Positions 1 to 8,819 of a stretch of 64,000 nucleotides of DNA are shown one piece after another (positions within the stretch are counted from its first letter, which is position 1; each line of letters starts with the position of its first letter). This DNA comes from Chryseobacterium rhizosphaerae (lineage in GTDB: Bacteria; Bacteroidota; Bacteroidia; Flavobacteriales; Weeksellaceae). The stretch covers positions 1 through 64,000 of the forward strand of contig NZ_QNUF01000023.1 of assembly GCF_003385455.1 (NCBI RefSeq), in the 5' to 3' direction. The position numbers and the translations under genes were made by a program. The notes beneath the pieces were generated by a model. The model saw only the letters and a program-made list of their open reading frames with translations. It was not told the origin of the DNA and searched no databases.

Positions 1-157
1 GGAAATTTACTTTCTCATTTCCTTGTTGGGTAAAGGCCGCAAATTTGTTTTGAGGTTCTTTGGTGTTTTGAGTGACATCATCTTCAATCCGGCAGGAATA
101 TACCGAGAAGACCGTCACAGCCAGCAGAGCCAGCCGAAGAATTAGTTTTTTCGTCAT
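1..157 (-). CDS. N-terminal part of a putative lipoprotein (cut by window start)
   Basis: The reverse strand reads ATG at 157 and stays open to the window edge (about 52 codons). The product starts with a basic Lys-Lys n-region, a hydrophobic stretch and a lipobox-like VYSC, so it should be a lipid-anchored envelope protein. After the Cys comes a polar stretch rich in Gln, Asn and Lys with no motif I recognise. The rest lies outside the window and no function can be assigned. It diverges from the XRE regulator gene. Confidence 0.6.
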   Translation of the reverse strand, partial: MTKKLILRLALLAVTVFSVYSCRIEDDVTQNTKEPQNKFAAFTQQGNEKVNF

Positions 158-196
158 AAGTGTGTTTTTTAAGTGGTTAAATATATCATTTTTTTT

Positions 197-220
197 AATA
201 ATCACCGCGTGGTGATTATT
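197..220. promoter_or_regulatory. 10-bp inverted repeat between divergent genes, possible operator
   Basis: AATAATCACC, four bases (GCGT), then GGTGATTATT form a perfect dyad in the 137-bp gap between the lipoprotein gene and the XRE regulator. T runs flank it on the plus strand, so it could pass for a terminator, but no gene reads into it from the left on that strand. A binding site for the adjacent XRE regulator is more likely. A TAnnTTTG-type -7 box (TATTTTTG, 270-277) lies between it and the regulator's start codon. Confidence 0.45.
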
Positions 221-294
221 TTTTCACAAAACTAAACTTCCATTGTGATATTTATTACCAAAATATTGCTATTTTTGAGCAAAATAATGCTAAA

Positions 295-654
295 ATGAGT
301 ATCGGAAGTAAAGTAAGAAAATACAGGGAAATTAAAGGCTGGTCACAGGAAGACCTTGCTTTCCGTCTGGACGTAGCCCAAACTACGATCTCCAGTATAG
401 AGTCTGATAAAAGTATTCCTAATTCTATACTTTTGAACAAAATAGCCCAGGAGCTGGATGTGAATATTAATGATATTCTTGATGAAAGAAAAACAAATAT
501 CAATACTGTTGAAAAAAATGAGGGAGTTATAAATGTTGACACCAGTATAAATACTTTCAATATGCTTTCTGAGAAACTGATTGAACTGTATGAAGTCCGT
601 ATAAAAGATTTGGAACAGCAGGTTGCTTACTGGAAGTCTAAAGCTAAAGAATAG
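295..654 (+). CDS. XRE-family HTH transcriptional regulator
   Basis: A 119-residue protein with an N-terminal Cro/C1-type helix-turn-helix at about residues 5-60; the segments WSQEDLAFRLDV, TTISSIESDK and LLNKIAQEL are the usual HTH_3 pattern. The C-terminal third (about 85-119) is polar and charged and may form a short coiled coil for dimerisation. ATG at 295 follows a TATTTTTG -7-like box by 17 bases. It is likely a DNA-binding repressor, perhaps of itself and the divergent lipoprotein gene through the dyad at 197-220. It is convergent with glgC, with a shared terminator between them. Confidence 0.85.
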   Translation: MSIGSKVRKYREIKGWSQEDLAFRLDVAQTTISSIESDKSIPNSILLNKIAQELDVNINDILDERKTNINTVEKNEGVINVDTSINTFNMLSEKLIELYEVRIKDLEQQVAYWKSKAKE

Positions 655-670
655 TTTTATATAAAAAACA

Positions 671-703
671 AAAAAAGTATCTCGATATGAGGTACTTTTT
701 TTG
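671..703. terminator. Bidirectional terminator between XRE gene and glgC
   Basis: A-run, GTATCTC, short loop, GAGGTAC, T-run. The stem closes with one G-T pair and is flanked by A and T tracts, so it can end transcription from both convergent sides. Confidence 0.7.
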
Positions 704-722
704 TTTTTAAAGTCAGGAAATA

Positions 723-1991
723 TTATCCTATATGTGTTCCCGGAGGCAATACAGCTCCTTTTTTCACAACTACAATACCATCCTGTACAGAATGGGTCTC
801 ATAATCTCCATCCGGAAGATGTTTTCCTCCTATGATTTTTACATTGTCCCCGATATAGCAATTTTTATCCAGGATTGCCTTTTCAATATAGCAATATTTC
901 CCTATTCCCATATTGGGACGTCCTTTCCTGTCATTCAGAACTATTTCTGTGGTATTCTGATAGAAGTCTGCTCCCATCACATAAGAATTCACAATAGTAC
1001 TTCCTTTATTTATTCTCGTTCTGTTTCCAATGACAGAGTTTTCAATTTTGTCAGCCATAATGATACATCCATCTCCAAATACAGCTTTGCTTACATAAGA
1101 ACCGTTGATTTTTGATGGCGGAAGCATCCTCGCCCTGGTGTATATAGGGGAAGATGAGAAAAGGTTGAACTGTGGAAGATCCTGACAAAGGTCCAGATTG
1201 GCTTCGTAGAAAGACTCTATTGTTCCTATATCTGTCCAGTAACCTTCATATTGATAGCTGAGTGTTTTATATTTTCCTATTGAACTTGGAATGATATCTT
1301 TTCCGAAATCATCTCCGGCACCTTCATCAAACATTTTTTTGAGAATGGTCTTGGTAAAAATATAAATTCCCATAGAAGCCAGGAACTCTTTCCCATTATG
1401 CTTATTTTCGTCCGAAACTTCAGATTTCAGCCCGTCCAGCATATCATATTCCGGCTTTTCATAGAAGGAAGTAATATTTCCTTCGTCATCAGATTTTAAG
1501 ATCCCAAAACCGGTGGCATCTTTGGCATTCACAGGAATAGTAGCGATGGTAAGATCACCACCGTTTTCAATGTGAAAATCCAGCATTTCCCGGAAATCCA
1601 TCTGATAAAGCTGATCTCCTGAAAGGATTAAAATATAGTCATAATCATATTTTTCAAGATGCTTCATAGACTGACGTACGGCGTCTGCTGTTCCCTGATA
1701 CCAGCTTTCATTTTCTACATTCTGTTCGGCGGCCAGGATATCTACAAATCCTTTGCTGAAAATATCAAAATGGAAAGAATTTTTGATGTGTGAATTCAGT
1801 GAAGCTGAATTAAATTGAGTTAAGACCAGAATTTTATTCAATCCCGAATTCAGACAGTTCGAAATAGGAATATCTACAAGCCTGTATTTTCCAGCAATAG
1901 GAACTGCCGGTTTTGATCTTGTATACGTTAACGGGAATAATCTTGTCCCTCTGCCGCCTCCTAAAACAATGGAGATTACGTTTCGATTCAT
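723..1991 (-). CDS. glgC: Glucose-1-phosphate adenylyltransferase
   Basis: A 422-residue ADP-glucose pyrophosphorylase that makes ADP-glucose from glucose-1-phosphate and ATP, the committed step of bacterial glycogen synthesis. The nucleotidyltransferase signature GGGRGTRLFPLT is near residue 11, followed by KPAVPIAGKYRLVDIPISNC. Typical GlgC elements follow (WYQGTADAVRQ, LILSGDQLYQMD, YWTDIGTIESFYEANLDL). The C-terminal roughly 130 residues are a left-handed beta-helix. Length is normal. It is the last gene of the leftward glgB-glgA-lipoprotein-glgC run, 24 bases after the lipoprotein gene. Confidence 0.96.
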   Translation of the reverse strand: MNRNVISIVLGGGRGTRLFPLTYTRSKPAVPIAGKYRLVDIPISNCLNSGLNKILVLTQFNSASLNSHIKNSFHFDIFSKGFVDILAAEQNVENESWYQGTADAVRQSMKHLEKYDYDYILILSGDQLYQMDFREMLDFHIENGGDLTIATIPVNAKDATGFGILKSDDEGNITSFYEKPEYDMLDGLKSEVSDENKHNGKEFLASMGIYIFTKTILKKMFDEGAGDDFGKDIIPSSIGKYKTLSYQYEGYWTDIGTIESFYEANLDLCQDLPQFNLFSSSPIYTRARMLPPSKINGSYVSKAVFGDGCIIMADKIENSVIGNRTRINKGSTIVNSYVMGADFYQNTTEIVLNDRKGRPNMGIGKYCYIEKAILDKNCYIGDNVKIIGGKHLPDGDYETHSVQDGIVVVKKGAVLPPGTHIG

Positions 1992-2015
1992 AACTATTTT
2001 GCGTTTTTTATTGTA

Positions 2016-2573
2016 TTAAATTTTTATCGTCCTTTCTTTGGTGTCTACCCATACTGTACAACAATTAATTCTCTTGTTCTCCTCATCATACCCATATATA
2101 GTTGTTTCATATATTGCAGAACCTTTCAGCTGCTTTACGTCCTTATAAATTCCGTCAATTTCAATATTACACTTTTTAAGCTGTACTCTGAAGGTTTTAT
2201 TGGTAATTAAAATGTCCATAATGTCAGCTTGTTTCATTGCTGCATCTTCGAGGTCTTTTTCATATTTTTCCCTCCAGTCTTTACCATATTTCTTTTCTAT
2301 GGCTGCATATGTTTTCTTATTCTCAACATCAGCATTGTCTATCAGTTCTTCAGTAACTTCACAGCCGGCAGCTTCTATATATTTTATTTTCCATTTTTCT
2401 GAAATCATCTCCATAAGTGCCAGCCTTTCCGAATTCGGAAAGCCATAACTTACAATCGTATAATAAGAGCTGTCCTGAGCTGTAGTATTTTCTTTTAAAA
2501 AAGCATTAGTGTTTTTTACTTTACAGGAAACAAGAGCTATTATCAGAGACATAACAAGAAAAATTCTTATCAT
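2016..2573 (-). CDS. Uncharacterised lipoprotein within the glycogen operon
   Basis: A 185-residue protein with a hydrophobic N-terminus and lipobox LVSC, so probably a lipid-anchored envelope protein. The mature part is rich in Lys and Glu (for example KKYGKDWREKYEKDLEDA) and I recognise no catalytic motif. Its ATG begins one base after the glgA stop, so it is almost certainly co-transcribed and translationally coupled with glgA, and it is followed by glgC. A surface protein between cytoplasmic glycogen enzymes is unexpected. It may simply be carried in the operon; no glycogen role can be shown from sequence. Confidence 0.75.
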   Translation of the reverse strand: MIRIFLVMSLIIALVSCKVKNTNAFLKENTTAQDSSYYTIVSYGFPNSERLALMEMISEKWKIKYIEAAGCEVTEELIDNADVENKKTYAAIEKKYGKDWREKYEKDLEDAAMKQADIMDILITNKTFRVQLKKCNIEIDGIYKDVKQLKGSAIYETTIYGYDEENKRINCCTVWVDTKERTIKI

Positions 2574-2574
2574 A

Positions 2575-3981
2575 TCAGTTGTTATATAAAGCTATGTATT
2601 TCTCCGCAGATTTTTCCCATGAAAAGTCAAAATTCATATTGGCATGAATAAGTTCCTTCATAACGCCTTTTTGGTTATAGATTCCCATAGCCCTATTCAT
2701 CGCATGCACGATATCATCTACTCCGGGATAGGTAAAATTCAGTCCCGCTCCGCCGGTAGAAATATCTTCCACTGTATCTCTGAGTCCTCCGGTATACCTT
2801 ACGACAGGAACTGTTCCGTATCTCATAGAATACATTTGGTTCAGTCCGCAGGGCTCTACACGTGACGGCATAAGTAAAAAATCTGCTGATGCATAGATCT
2901 TATGGGAAAGATGTTCTTTATATCCCAGATCCAAAGCAAAATTGGTATAAGTATATTCGTACTCTTTCAGTTTATTTTCAATATAGGTGTTTCCGGATCC
3001 AAGAATCATAATATTTAAGGCTCCATAGCTCTGTTTAATGCTTTTCCAGACAACATCCGGCAGCAAATCTGCTCCTTTTTCCGTAGCAAATCTACCAATG
3101 AAGGCAAACAAAGGCAGCTCAGGCTTTAAGCCATATTCCTTACACAGTTTTTCTTTGCTTTTTTTCTTTTGGGCAACTGCATTTTTGATATTAAAATTAA
3201 AATCCAGCATAGGATCCGTTTCAGGATTCCAGACTTCGGTATCAATACCGTTAATAATACCATATGCTTTACCAAATTCCTGACGCACCAGGCTTTCCAG
3301 TCCATGGAAGCTGATAAACAGCTCTTCCAGATACCCTTCAGAAACTGTAGTAAAAGCCGTAGAACATTTAATCATACTGGCCAGAGGATTAATCAGTCCG
3401 TTCCAATCCATCAGCCCCCATTTATAAGCATCAAAAGAAGGTATATAATTGGCCATACTCCATCTCATCATACCCTGATATTCTCCGTTATGAATCGTTC
3501 CTATGGTCTTTACTCCCTGCAAGAACTGAAATTCCGGACAGTGCTCAATCATAAAAGGAACCAGTCCGGTGTGGTAATCATGGCAGTGCAGAACATCCGG
3601 ATGAATCTTCATTGCGCACATCCAATGCAATATCCCCTGCTGGAAGGCAAGAAACTGAAAACTCTCATCCTGATATCCATAAGGATTTTCTCTATCCAAT
3701 AGCCCTGGAATCTTCACCATATACAGCTCAAATCCCAACACATTGGTCTTCTCTTTCATAATCTGAACCTGAAGCATATTTTCCCCTTGATGAATAAATC
3801 CGTCAAAAACAATATCAAATTCATGATCGTAGACAAAAGATTTATTATACCACGGCATTACGACCTTAGCTTCTACTCCTTTTATTTTGTTCTGATATTT
3901 CGGCAGTGCCCCGACTACATCCGCCAGACCTCCTACTTTCGCTACAGGATAGCATTCTGTACTTAAATGATAAACAACCAT
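2575..3981 (-). CDS. glgA: Glycogen synthase (ADP-glucose, GT5)
   Basis: A 468-residue GT-B glycosyltransferase that transfers glucose from ADP-glucose to growing alpha-1,4-glucan. The N-terminal ADP-glucose binding motif KVGGLADVVGALPK is near residue 15. HCHDYHTGL and TIHNGEYQG lie in the N-terminal Rossmann domain, and the C-terminal part has IGRFATEKG, PSRVEPCGLNQMYSMRYGT and RYTGGLRDTV, typical of GT5. Length matches the family. It starts two bases after the glgB stop and its own stop is one base from the next start, so translation is tightly coupled. Confidence 0.96.
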   Translation of the reverse strand: MVVYHLSTECYPVAKVGGLADVVGALPKYQNKIKGVEAKVVMPWYNKSFVYDHEFDIVFDGFIHQGENMLQVQIMKEKTNVLGFELYMVKIPGLLDRENPYGYQDESFQFLAFQQGILHWMCAMKIHPDVLHCHDYHTGLVPFMIEHCPEFQFLQGVKTIGTIHNGEYQGMMRWSMANYIPSFDAYKWGLMDWNGLINPLASMIKCSTAFTTVSEGYLEELFISFHGLESLVRQEFGKAYGIINGIDTEVWNPETDPMLDFNFNIKNAVAQKKKSKEKLCKEYGLKPELPLFAFIGRFATEKGADLLPDVVWKSIKQSYGALNIMILGSGNTYIENKLKEYEYTYTNFALDLGYKEHLSHKIYASADFLLMPSRVEPCGLNQMYSMRYGTVPVVRYTGGLRDTVEDISTGGAGLNFTYPGVDDIVHAMNRAMGIYNQKGVMKELIHANMNFDFSWEKSAEKYIALYNN

Positions 3982-3983
3982 TT

Positions 3984-5930
3984 TTATCTTTTATGTTTAA
4001 TTCTATGTAATTTATACTTTTTATCTTTTTTCTGCCTAAGGATAATTCCGGCCAACGGAGGAAGTTTTACAGTTAATGATTCCGGGTGCCCCATCCATTC
4101 CTCATGTTTCTGATCCAGAATTTCAGCATCTACTCCGCTGCCGCTATATTTCTCATCGTCAGAGTTGAAAACAACTTCCCAATGCGTTGCTGTATGAATT
4201 CCTATTTTGTAATCCAGTACCTGTGGAGCAAGATTTAAAATAACCATACAAACATCATCTCTTCTCTTTCCTTTCCTCAGATATACATATACCGAATTTT
4301 CAAGATCATCAGCTTCCACCCATTCAAAACCGCTTTTATCAAACTGGTTTTCATACAAGGCAGATTCTGTGGTGTATAAATGATTCAGCTCTTTTACAAG
4401 CCTCTGTAATCCTTTATGAACTGGATATTCCAGTAAATGCCAATCCAGACTTTGGGTAAAATTCCATTCACTGGTCTGTCCGAATTCATCTCCCATAAAA
4501 AGAAGTTTTGCTCCCGGATGGGTAAACATATAGACATACAAGGTACGAAGATTCGCAAACTTCTGCCACTCATCTCCCTTCATTTTATATATCAGGCTTG
4601 CCTTACCATGCACTACTTCATCATGTGACAACGGCATCATATAATTTTCATTATACATATACATGGAAGCAAAGGTGAGCTTATGGTGATGGAATTTTCT
4701 GTTGATAAAATCTTCCTTGAAGTAATCCAGTGTATCATGCATCCACCCCATCATCCACTTCATTCCAAATCCTACACCACCATCATGAACAGGTTTAGTA
4801 AGCATAGGAAAATCTGAACTTTCCTCAGCTATGGTCATAATCTGGTCTCCAAATTCCTTATAAACAGCTGTATTGAACTCCTGAAGAAAGGCTTTTGCTT
4901 CAAGATTAACATTACCCCCATATATGTTTGGCTCCCATTCTCCTTCATTCCTAGAATAATCCAGATGAAGCATTGAGGTTACCGCATCTACACGCAATCC
5001 GTCAGCATGATAACGGTCCAGCCAGAACATAGCATTGGAAATAAGGAAAGATTTAACCTCATTTCTTCCGTAATTAAAAATATAGGACTTCCAGTCGGGA
5101 TGAAAACCTTTTCTCGGATCTTCATGCTCATACAGATATGATCCATCAAAACGGTGAAGTCCGTTAGCATCCCCTGGAAAATGTGAGGGTACCCAATCCA
5201 TGATAACCCCAATTCCATTTTGATGAAGCTCATCAATAAGATACATCAGGTCCTGTGGGGAACCAAAACGGGAAGTTGCAGCATAGAAACCGGTAATCTG
5301 ATATCCCCAGCTCGGATCGTACGGATACTCCATAACCGGCATAAATTCTACATGGGTAAAGCCCATTTCCAGGACGTAAGGAACAAGCTTTTTTGCAATA
5401 TCCCGGTAGTTTAAAAACCGGTCAGGATATTTTTCATCCCTCAACCATGATCCGAGGTGTATCTCGTAAACGGATAAGGGAGCTTTCAGGCTGTTGTTTT
5501 GCCAGCGGTTTTCCATCCATTCCTGATCATTCCATTCATACCAGGTAGTAGAGATTTGTGAAGCGGCCTGTTTATTCTGTTCCCAGCTTAATGCATAAGG
5601 GTCACTTTTTTCTAAAATTTCACCTCTTGCTGTTTCAACAGCATATTTATAAAGAGTTCCCCAGGATAATTCTTCAATAAAACCTTCCCAGATCCCTGAT
5701 CCATCCCATCGTGGATACAGAATATGATCTTTATGGTTCCAGTTATTAAAGTTTCCTATTACAGAAACCTTTTTAGCATTGGGAGCCCAGACCGAAAAAT
5801 AAATTCCTTTCACTCCATCTTTTTCCGCAGCGTGTGACCCAAACTTACTATACAGCTTATAATGCCTACCTTCTTTGAAAAGATACACATCATGATCAGT
5901 AAAAAGTGTATAGGTTCTAACAGAATTCAT
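3984..5930 (-). CDS. glgB: 1,4-alpha-glucan branching enzyme (GH13)
   Basis: A 648-residue enzyme that introduces alpha-1,6 branches into glycogen. The N-terminal CBM48 domain (about 20-115) includes FSVWAPNAKKVSVIGNFNNW. The GH13 barrel follows with YEIHLGSW, MEYPYDPSWGYQ, DWVPSHF, the nucleophile region GLRVDAVTSMLH, the acid region TIAEES and the MPLSHDEVVHGK segment. I chose ATG at 5930; a TTG codon just before it is also in frame. It is the first gene of the operon, diverging from the CBM48/esterase gene across about 200 bases. The C-terminal tail is unusually Lys/Arg rich. Confidence 0.96.
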   Translation of the reverse strand: MNSVRTYTLFTDHDVYLFKEGRHYKLYSKFGSHAAEKDGVKGIYFSVWAPNAKKVSVIGNFNNWNHKDHILYPRWDGSGIWEGFIEELSWGTLYKYAVETARGEILEKSDPYALSWEQNKQAASQISTTWYEWNDQEWMENRWQNNSLKAPLSVYEIHLGSWLRDEKYPDRFLNYRDIAKKLVPYVLEMGFTHVEFMPVMEYPYDPSWGYQITGFYAATSRFGSPQDLMYLIDELHQNGIGVIMDWVPSHFPGDANGLHRFDGSYLYEHEDPRKGFHPDWKSYIFNYGRNEVKSFLISNAMFWLDRYHADGLRVDAVTSMLHLDYSRNEGEWEPNIYGGNVNLEAKAFLQEFNTAVYKEFGDQIMTIAEESSDFPMLTKPVHDGGVGFGMKWMMGWMHDTLDYFKEDFINRKFHHHKLTFASMYMYNENYMMPLSHDEVVHGKASLIYKMKGDEWQKFANLRTLYVYMFTHPGAKLLFMGDEFGQTSEWNFTQSLDWHLLEYPVHKGLQRLVKELNHLYTTESALYENQFDKSGFEWVEADDLENSVYVYLRKGKRRDDVCMVILNLAPQVLDYKIGIHTATHWEVVFNSDDEKYSGSGVDAEILDQKHEEWMGHPESLTVKLPPLAGIILRQKKDKKYKLHRIKHKR

Positions 5931-6133
5931 CAAGGTCCGATTGTATTTAATATTTTCTTTGAAACTACGAAAAATACCGACAACAGCCGTTAATTATTAA
6001 TCAAATTATTGTCATGCCAGGGTTCCTCATTCGCACATCTATCAAATATATCATTTTTCTATTCATTTTTTTATGATTTTAAAACAATCTTTTTTATAAA
6101 TTTAGAAACTAAATAATTATCAATTAAACACAT

Positions 6134-7258
6134 ATGATCAGATTGGAACTTTACATAGAAGAAAAAGATGACAGACCTGTATTTGTTACCGGGAATTTCA
6201 ACAAATGGAATCCTAAGGACTACAACTACCAGCTTAAGCAGGTGGATCCTCATAATTACTTTATAGAACTTGATTCCTCTTCTCTTCCTGATGAAATTGA
6301 ATACAAATTCACAAAGGGAGGATGGGAAAATGTGGAACTTGATAAATATGGAAATATCTCACCCAACCGTAAGGTAAAAAAAACAGCAGGAAAAACATCC
6401 GACATTGTAGAAAAATGGAGATTTAACTGGGGCCCTTTTAAAGAAGAATTTTTTCCTATAGCAGAAGTAATTTCTGAAGAATTCTATATTCCTCAGCTTG
6501 ACCGTTACCGTAAGATCTGGGCTTTACTGCCTTTCGACTATCACACTACCAACAAAAACTATCCGGTCCTGTATCTTCAGGATGCACAGAATCTCTTCAA
6601 TGAAGGAAGTGGATTCGGAAATTGGGAAATTGACAAAAAGCTATCTATCCTTGCTGAATATGGGCGGGGTGACGTTATTATCATTGCTATAGAACATGGA
6701 AGTGAAGACAGGATTAAAGAATATATTTTTGACAATGATAATATTGCTAACGGCTCTGAAGGCAAAAAATATATCCGCTTTATTACGGATACTTTAAAAC
6801 CTTTTGTAGACGAAAATTACCGCACAAAAAAAGACCGGGATAACACCGGTATTGGTGGCAGTTCACTGGGAGCTCTTATCAGTATTTACAGTGGGTTTCT
6901 TTATCCGGAAGTCTATTCTAAATTGCTGATCTTCTCTCCATCTCTTTGGGTAGAGCCTAATAATAACTTTCCTATGATGAACTTCAGGGTTCCGTTTAAA
7001 ACAAAAATATATTTGTACGGCGGTGGTCAGGAAGGCTCCAAAATGGTAAAAAGAATACATATTTTTGAAGAATATTTAAAAAGGTGGGAAAAAAAGAATC
7101 TTTTTGATTTTGAATTCAGAACAAATATTAACCCTGAAGGTACCCACAATGAGTTTTACTGGTCACAGGAGTTCCCCAGAGCTATTGAGTGGCTGTTCTA
7201 TGACAATACTGAGAACCCTGTAGAGGTAAAACCTCAGCAACAAAGCATTAAAAATTAA
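6134..7258 (+). CDS. CBM48-like domain plus esterase-D type alpha/beta hydrolase
   Basis: A 374-residue protein. Residues 1-100 resemble a CBM48/AMPK-type glycogen-binding fold (VFVTGNFNKWNP near residue 17, then EIEYKFTKGGWENVE). Residues about 115-355 are a putative esterase domain (PF00756 type): KIWALLPFDY, PVLYLQDAQNLF, the nucleophile elbow GGSSLGALIS and a late His in EGTHNEFYW. No signal peptide is seen, so it is probably cytoplasmic. Divergent position to glgB together with a glucan-binding domain suggests a role in glycogen turnover or de-esterification, but the substrate is unknown. The next gene begins four bases after its stop. Confidence 0.8.
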   Translation: MIRLELYIEEKDDRPVFVTGNFNKWNPKDYNYQLKQVDPHNYFIELDSSSLPDEIEYKFTKGGWENVELDKYGNISPNRKVKKTAGKTSDIVEKWRFNWGPFKEEFFPIAEVISEEFYIPQLDRYRKIWALLPFDYHTTNKNYPVLYLQDAQNLFNEGSGFGNWEIDKKLSILAEYGRGDVIIIAIEHGSEDRIKEYIFDNDNIANGSEGKKYIRFITDTLKPFVDENYRTKKDRDNTGIGGSSLGALISIYSGFLYPEVYSKLLIFSPSLWVEPNNNFPMMNFRVPFKTKIYLYGGGQEGSKMVKRIHIFEEYLKRWEKKNLFDFEFRTNINPEGTHNEFYWSQEFPRAIEWLFYDNTENPVEVKPQQQSIKN

Positions 7259-7262
7259 GTTT

Positions 7263-8678
7263 ATGAAATTAATCCATAAAAAAAATAAGAATTACACCCA
7301 GGTTTTTCAACTGTTTACAGAAGAGGAATGGGCAAAATCCAATACCAATTTCAATAAAAATATAAGCAACTTTTTTACCGGAAAGAAACACGAAACTTTT
7401 GTCCATACAGATGAGAAAACCATTACTTATTTCATAGGATTGGGTAAAACCTCTCTTCAGGATTTTGAAGTACAGCAGGTAGGAAATACATTTTCTCAGG
7501 CACAAAAAGAAAGACTATTAGCTGTTCCTACCTTAGTAGTGGCAGATTTCATAAATAAGAAACAATGTGAAGAATTTGTAAAAGGATTGCTAATAGGCAC
7601 CTACAATTATCCTTTTGAAAAAACACATGCATTCTGGAACCCGGCATTCGAACTTCACTTTGAAAATATAAGCCAAAAAACATTAGATCACATTAGCCAA
7701 AAAGCAGAGGCATTAAGCAACGGGCAGACCGCCTGTCAGGAATGGCTGAATAAACCTGCCAATCTGAAAAAGCCTGATATTTTCAGTTCATATCTTAAAA
7801 ACCTAGCCAAAAAACAGGGGTTAAAATACACTGTTTTTAATAGAAAAAAGTGTGAGGAACTAGGCTTGGGAGCTTATCTGGCAGTCAATCAGGGAAGTGC
7901 TTATGATGCAGCTTTCACCATTTTAGAATATAAGTCTACCGTTAAAAATGCTAAAACCGTCGGTTTAGTAGGAAAATGTGTATTGTTTGATACAGGAGGG
8001 ATTTCCATCAAAGGTTCCGCCAATTTACACTATATGAAATCTGATATGGGTGGTGCTACGGCCGTTTTGGGTACACTGATCTATGCTGCAGAAATGAAAC
8101 TTCCCGTTAATATCATAGCCGTTCTTCCAATCACCGACAATGCTGTTTCTGAAAAGGCTTTACTTCCAAGTGATGTAGTGACTGCATACAACGGAAAAAC
8201 AATTGAAGTTATCGATACTGATGCAGAAGGAAGAATGATCCTTGCGGATGGACTTTCCTATCTGGCCAGGAATTATAAAACTGATTGTATGATTGATCTG
8301 GCAACGCTCACAGGAAGTTCCGTAAGGATGTTCGGGGATACCTGCGGTGCTTTATTTTCCAATAATGAAGACCTGAAAAATCTTTTAATAAAGACAGGAG
8401 ATCATACCAATCAAAGACTGTGGAATCTTCCGCTTTGGGACATCTGGAAAGACGACATTCAGTCTGATGTAGCAGACCTGAAAAACATCTCTCTGAAGCC
8501 GGTTGGGGACTGTATTATTGCCGCAAAATTCTTAGAGCAATTCACTGAAGGTCACCCTAATTGGGCTCATTTAGATATCGCTGGAGTAGCTTTCGGAAAC
8601 GTGAAGTATGCGAAGGAAAAAGCAGCTACCGGATTTGGGGTTCAATTGTTGGCTGATTTAATCGAAAATTATCATTAA
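7263..8678 (+). CDS. Leucyl aminopeptidase family (M17) metallopeptidase
   Basis: A 471-residue M17 peptidase. The di-zinc catalytic domain in the C-terminal half has VGKCVLFDTGGISIK, MKSDMGGATAV and the signature DTDAEGRMILADGLSYL. It should release N-terminal residues from peptides in the cytoplasm. The usual GKG at the first metal lysine reads GKC here; the Lys is kept. The gene starts four bases after the CBM48/esterase gene, so the two are co-transcribed. Its place just before a peptide-ligase type cluster (8820-15189) makes processing of that cluster's product possible, but general peptide turnover is the default reading. Confidence 0.88.
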   Translation: MKLIHKKNKNYTQVFQLFTEEEWAKSNTNFNKNISNFFTGKKHETFVHTDEKTITYFIGLGKTSLQDFEVQQVGNTFSQAQKERLLAVPTLVVADFINKKQCEEFVKGLLIGTYNYPFEKTHAFWNPAFELHFENISQKTLDHISQKAEALSNGQTACQEWLNKPANLKKPDIFSSYLKNLAKKQGLKYTVFNRKKCEELGLGAYLAVNQGSAYDAAFTILEYKSTVKNAKTVGLVGKCVLFDTGGISIKGSANLHYMKSDMGGATAVLGTLIYAAEMKLPVNIIAVLPITDNAVSEKALLPSDVVTAYNGKTIEVIDTDAEGRMILADGLSYLARNYKTDCMIDLATLTGSSVRMFGDTCGALFSNNEDLKNLLIKTGDHTNQRLWNLPLWDIWKDDIQSDVADLKNISLKPVGDCIIAAKFLEQFTEGHPNWAHLDIAGVAFGNVKYAKEKAATGFGVQLLADLIENYH

Positions 8679-8819
8679 AAATTAGTTTTTTAAAAAAAAA
8701 CTCTGTATACTTGAGTAGGGATTTCTCAAAAGTTCAGCATATTTCAATTTTTGATATTAATCAAACAACAAAGAATTGCTTTTATTTTTGATAATTCACT
8801 AAACTTAAAAAAACATTAT

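Noticed and set aside
732-1115. Open frame on the plus strand opposite glgC
   Set aside because: Lies wholly within a confident glgC gene, with Cys/His/Phe-rich composition typical of antisense shadows and no start context.
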